Assembly: GCF_002563675.1 (NCBI RefSeq)
Contig: NZ_PDJC01000001.1
Location: 620,001 to 684,000, forward strand
Length of the DNA: 64,000 bases
Direction of reading: 5' to 3'
From: Propionicimonas paludicola
GTDB lineage: Bacteria > Actinomycetota > Actinomycetes > Propionibacteriales > Propionibacteriaceae
Each line of letters begins with the position of its first letter. Position 1 is the first letter of the stretch. Below the pieces are notes generated by a model that was not told where the DNA came from, did no database searches, and saw nothing but the letters and a program-made list of their open reading frames with translations. Positions 62,974 through 64,000 of this stretch are shown piece after piece. Made by a program: the position numbers and the translations under genes.

Positions 62974-63237
62974 ATGGCACATAAGAAGGGCGCATCGGCG
63001 TCTCGTAACGGGCGCGATTCCAACTCGCAGCGGCTCGGTGTGAAGCGTTTCGGCGGCGAGCAGGTCAACGCCGGCGAGATCATCGTCCGCCAGCGCGGCA
63101 CCCACTTCCACCCCGGCGAGGGCGTGGGACGCGGTGGCGACGACACCCTGTTCGCGCTCCGCGCGGGCAAGGTCGAGTTCGGCACCCGGCGCGGACGCCG
63201 CGTGGTGAACATCGCCATCGAGGCGGCGGCTGAGTAA
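62974..63237 (+). CDS. rpmA: 50S ribosomal protein L27
   Basis: The protein has 87 residues. [20 protein letters not shown] is the typical start, whose N-terminal tail reaches the peptidyl-transferase centre; [20 protein letters not shown] follows. Co-transcribed with rplU and ended by a hairpin. Confidence 0.97.
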   Translation: MAHKKGASASRNGRDSNSQRLGVKRFGGEQVNAGEIIVRQRGTHFHPGEGVGRGGDDTLFALRAGKVEFGTRRGRRVVNIAIEAAAE

Positions 63238-63255
63238 CACCGCAACGACTTCGCG

Positions 63256-63289
63256 AACGGCGGGAGAGTCTTCGGACTTTCCCGCCGTT
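63256..63289 (+). terminator. rpmA terminator with UUCG tetraloop
   Basis: A 15-bp stem, AACGGCGGGAGAGTC (63256-63270) with GACTTTCCCGCCGTT (63275-63289), closes the very stable loop TTCG. One G-T wobble interrupts it. Confidence 0.9.
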
Positions 63290-63318
63290 TCGCTTTGCCC
63301 GCCGTTTAGGATCGCATC

Positions 63319-64000
63319 ATGACTCGTGCGCGGCGGATCCGACTGGCGTTCGCCGCAGTAGTGATCACTCCGCTGTTGGCCGCCTGTACTTTCACTGGCG
63401 ACATCGCAGTCACCGAGCAGGGCACGTTCACGGTGAACCTGCTTGTCAAGGACTCTTCTGACGTCTGCAGTCAGGATTTCACCCAGTCGGTCCTCGAAGG
63501 ACTCACCATCGAGAAGCTCGATGATGTCGGCTCCTGCCGGGTCACCGGCACGGCCGGGGCGGGGCTGGCTGCGGTGCTGGGCGTCACGGTGACTCATGAT
63601 GAGTCCGGCTACCGGTTGTCCACCTCTCAGGGGATGTCCTGGTGGAACCCGAATACCGTGGACCTGAAGGTGCGTTTCCCCGGTCCGATCACGGAGGTCG
63701 AGGGTGCCGAGCAGGTCGGGCCCGACGAGGTTCGAGTGGCCTACAACGGCTACGAGGACATCCCCGCGATCACCATCGCCAGCCGGTCGGGGTTCGGTCC
63801 GTCCAAGGTCGAGTGGGCGGCCGGCGCAGGACTGCTCACCGGCGTCGGACTGACCCTGCTGGTGATCTGGCTGATCCGCCTGCGACGGCGTCGGCTTCAG
63901 GTGGCGATCGACTGGCCGGCACCGGAGGGCTTCCCGGCCGGTACGGACGCCGAGAGCTCGCCCCGTCCGGACGATGCCGCCTTCTGGAGCGGCCGTGACG
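63319..64000 (+). CDS. LppM-like lipoprotein with C-terminal membrane segment (partial)
   Basis: The N-terminal 227 residues are visible. The lipobox is LLAAC (Cys 23). An LppM-type beta domain follows (TGDIAVTEQGTFTVNLLVKD), then a membrane segment (AAGAGLLTGVGLTLLVIWLI, about 175-195) and a basic stop-transfer RLRRRR. A cytosolic tail with acidic and proline residues runs off the right edge. It lies just after rpmA, where obgE often follows. Confidence 0.78.
   Translation, partial: MTRARRIRLAFAAVVITPLLAACTFTGDIAVTEQGTFTVNLLVKDSSDVCSQDFTQSVLEGLTIEKLDDVGSCRVTGTAGAGLAAVLGVTVTHDESGYRLSTSQGMSWWNPNTVDLKVRFPGPITEVEGAEQVGPDEVRVAYNGYEDIPAITIASRSGFGPSKVEWAAGAGLLTGVGLTLLVIWLIRLRRRRLQVAIDWPAPEGFPAGTDAESSPRPDDAAFWSGRD

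Noticed and set aside
1-64000. CRISPR arrays, rRNA genes and complete insertion sequences
   Set aside because: No regularly spaced repeat series, no rRNA signature and no transposase with terminal inverted repeats was found by reading; only mobile-element remnants are present.

Overview
The window is about 64 kb of a high-GC actinobacterial chromosome. The core gene orders (tig-clpP1-clpP2-clpX, ptsH-ptsI, valS, folC-ndk, TIGR03960/TIGR03936 radical SAM pair, rne, rplU-rpmA) and the frequent GTG/TTG starts suggest Propionibacteriales, probably Propionibacteriaceae. That placement is inferred from gene content and style; no database search was possible.

Left part (1-16.1 kb). After a fragment of an apparent pepN and one hypothetical gene comes an intact tRNA-Pro(TGG). 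The last 31 bases of this tRNA (1796-1826) recur exactly at 15953-15983, so the 14.2 kb between them is an integrated genomic island. Its two ends hold integrase debris: an arm-binding-domain fragment at 2032, a catalytic-end fragment at 14442 and a 56-aa core-binding-like small gene at 14756. The cargo looks like defence and conflict genes. One minus-strand series (9455 to 3036) carries a DNA methyltransferase, a 65-aa protein, an SMC/ABC-type coiled-coil ATPase, a 315-aa protein of unknown family and a SIR2-domain protein, with start/stop overlaps between the last four. A DUF3883-type nuclease candidate diverges from the methyltransferase. Farther right are a HEPN/RES-type NADase candidate and an EACC1-like membrane protein. 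Between them lie decayed pieces: a HicB antitoxin with an in-frame stop, a serine recombinase broken across three frames, an Xre-like regulator and a possible ImmA/IrrE tail.

16-24.3 kb is accessory but not obviously mobile. It has a DUF6326 membrane protein and a medium-chain oxidoreductase divergent from a TetR repressor, with a 32-bp palindrome between them. It also has a lipoprotein, an ECF sigma factor with a sigma-associated membrane protein, a secreted protein, and two paralogous 65-aa membrane proteins. Each paralog gene starts with a -10-like box and a hairpin carrying a GGGGG loop, and between them lie DUF2231 and DUF4383 membrane proteins.

24.4-40.9 kb is mostly housekeeping: tRNA-Gly, trigger factor, the two ClpP subunits, ClpX, HPr and Enzyme I of the PTS, a septum-formation-like lipoprotein, ValS, a MauE/DsbA-like redox pair, FolC, Ndk, a CPBP protease, a uridine-kinase-like protein and the TIGR03960 radical SAM protein.

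40.9-64 kb continues the rne-rplU-rpmA neighbourhood but with two inserted blocks. One (hypothetical, SpoIID-like, SulP, VOC) separates the two radical SAM-linked genes. The other (a secreted IPT protein, two small proteins, a LAL regulator, NadE, a hydrolase, Ogt, an Ada-AlkA fusion, LysE and a frameshifted AbiEi/DUF559 gene) separates rne from rplU. The window ends inside an LppM-like lipoprotein gene.
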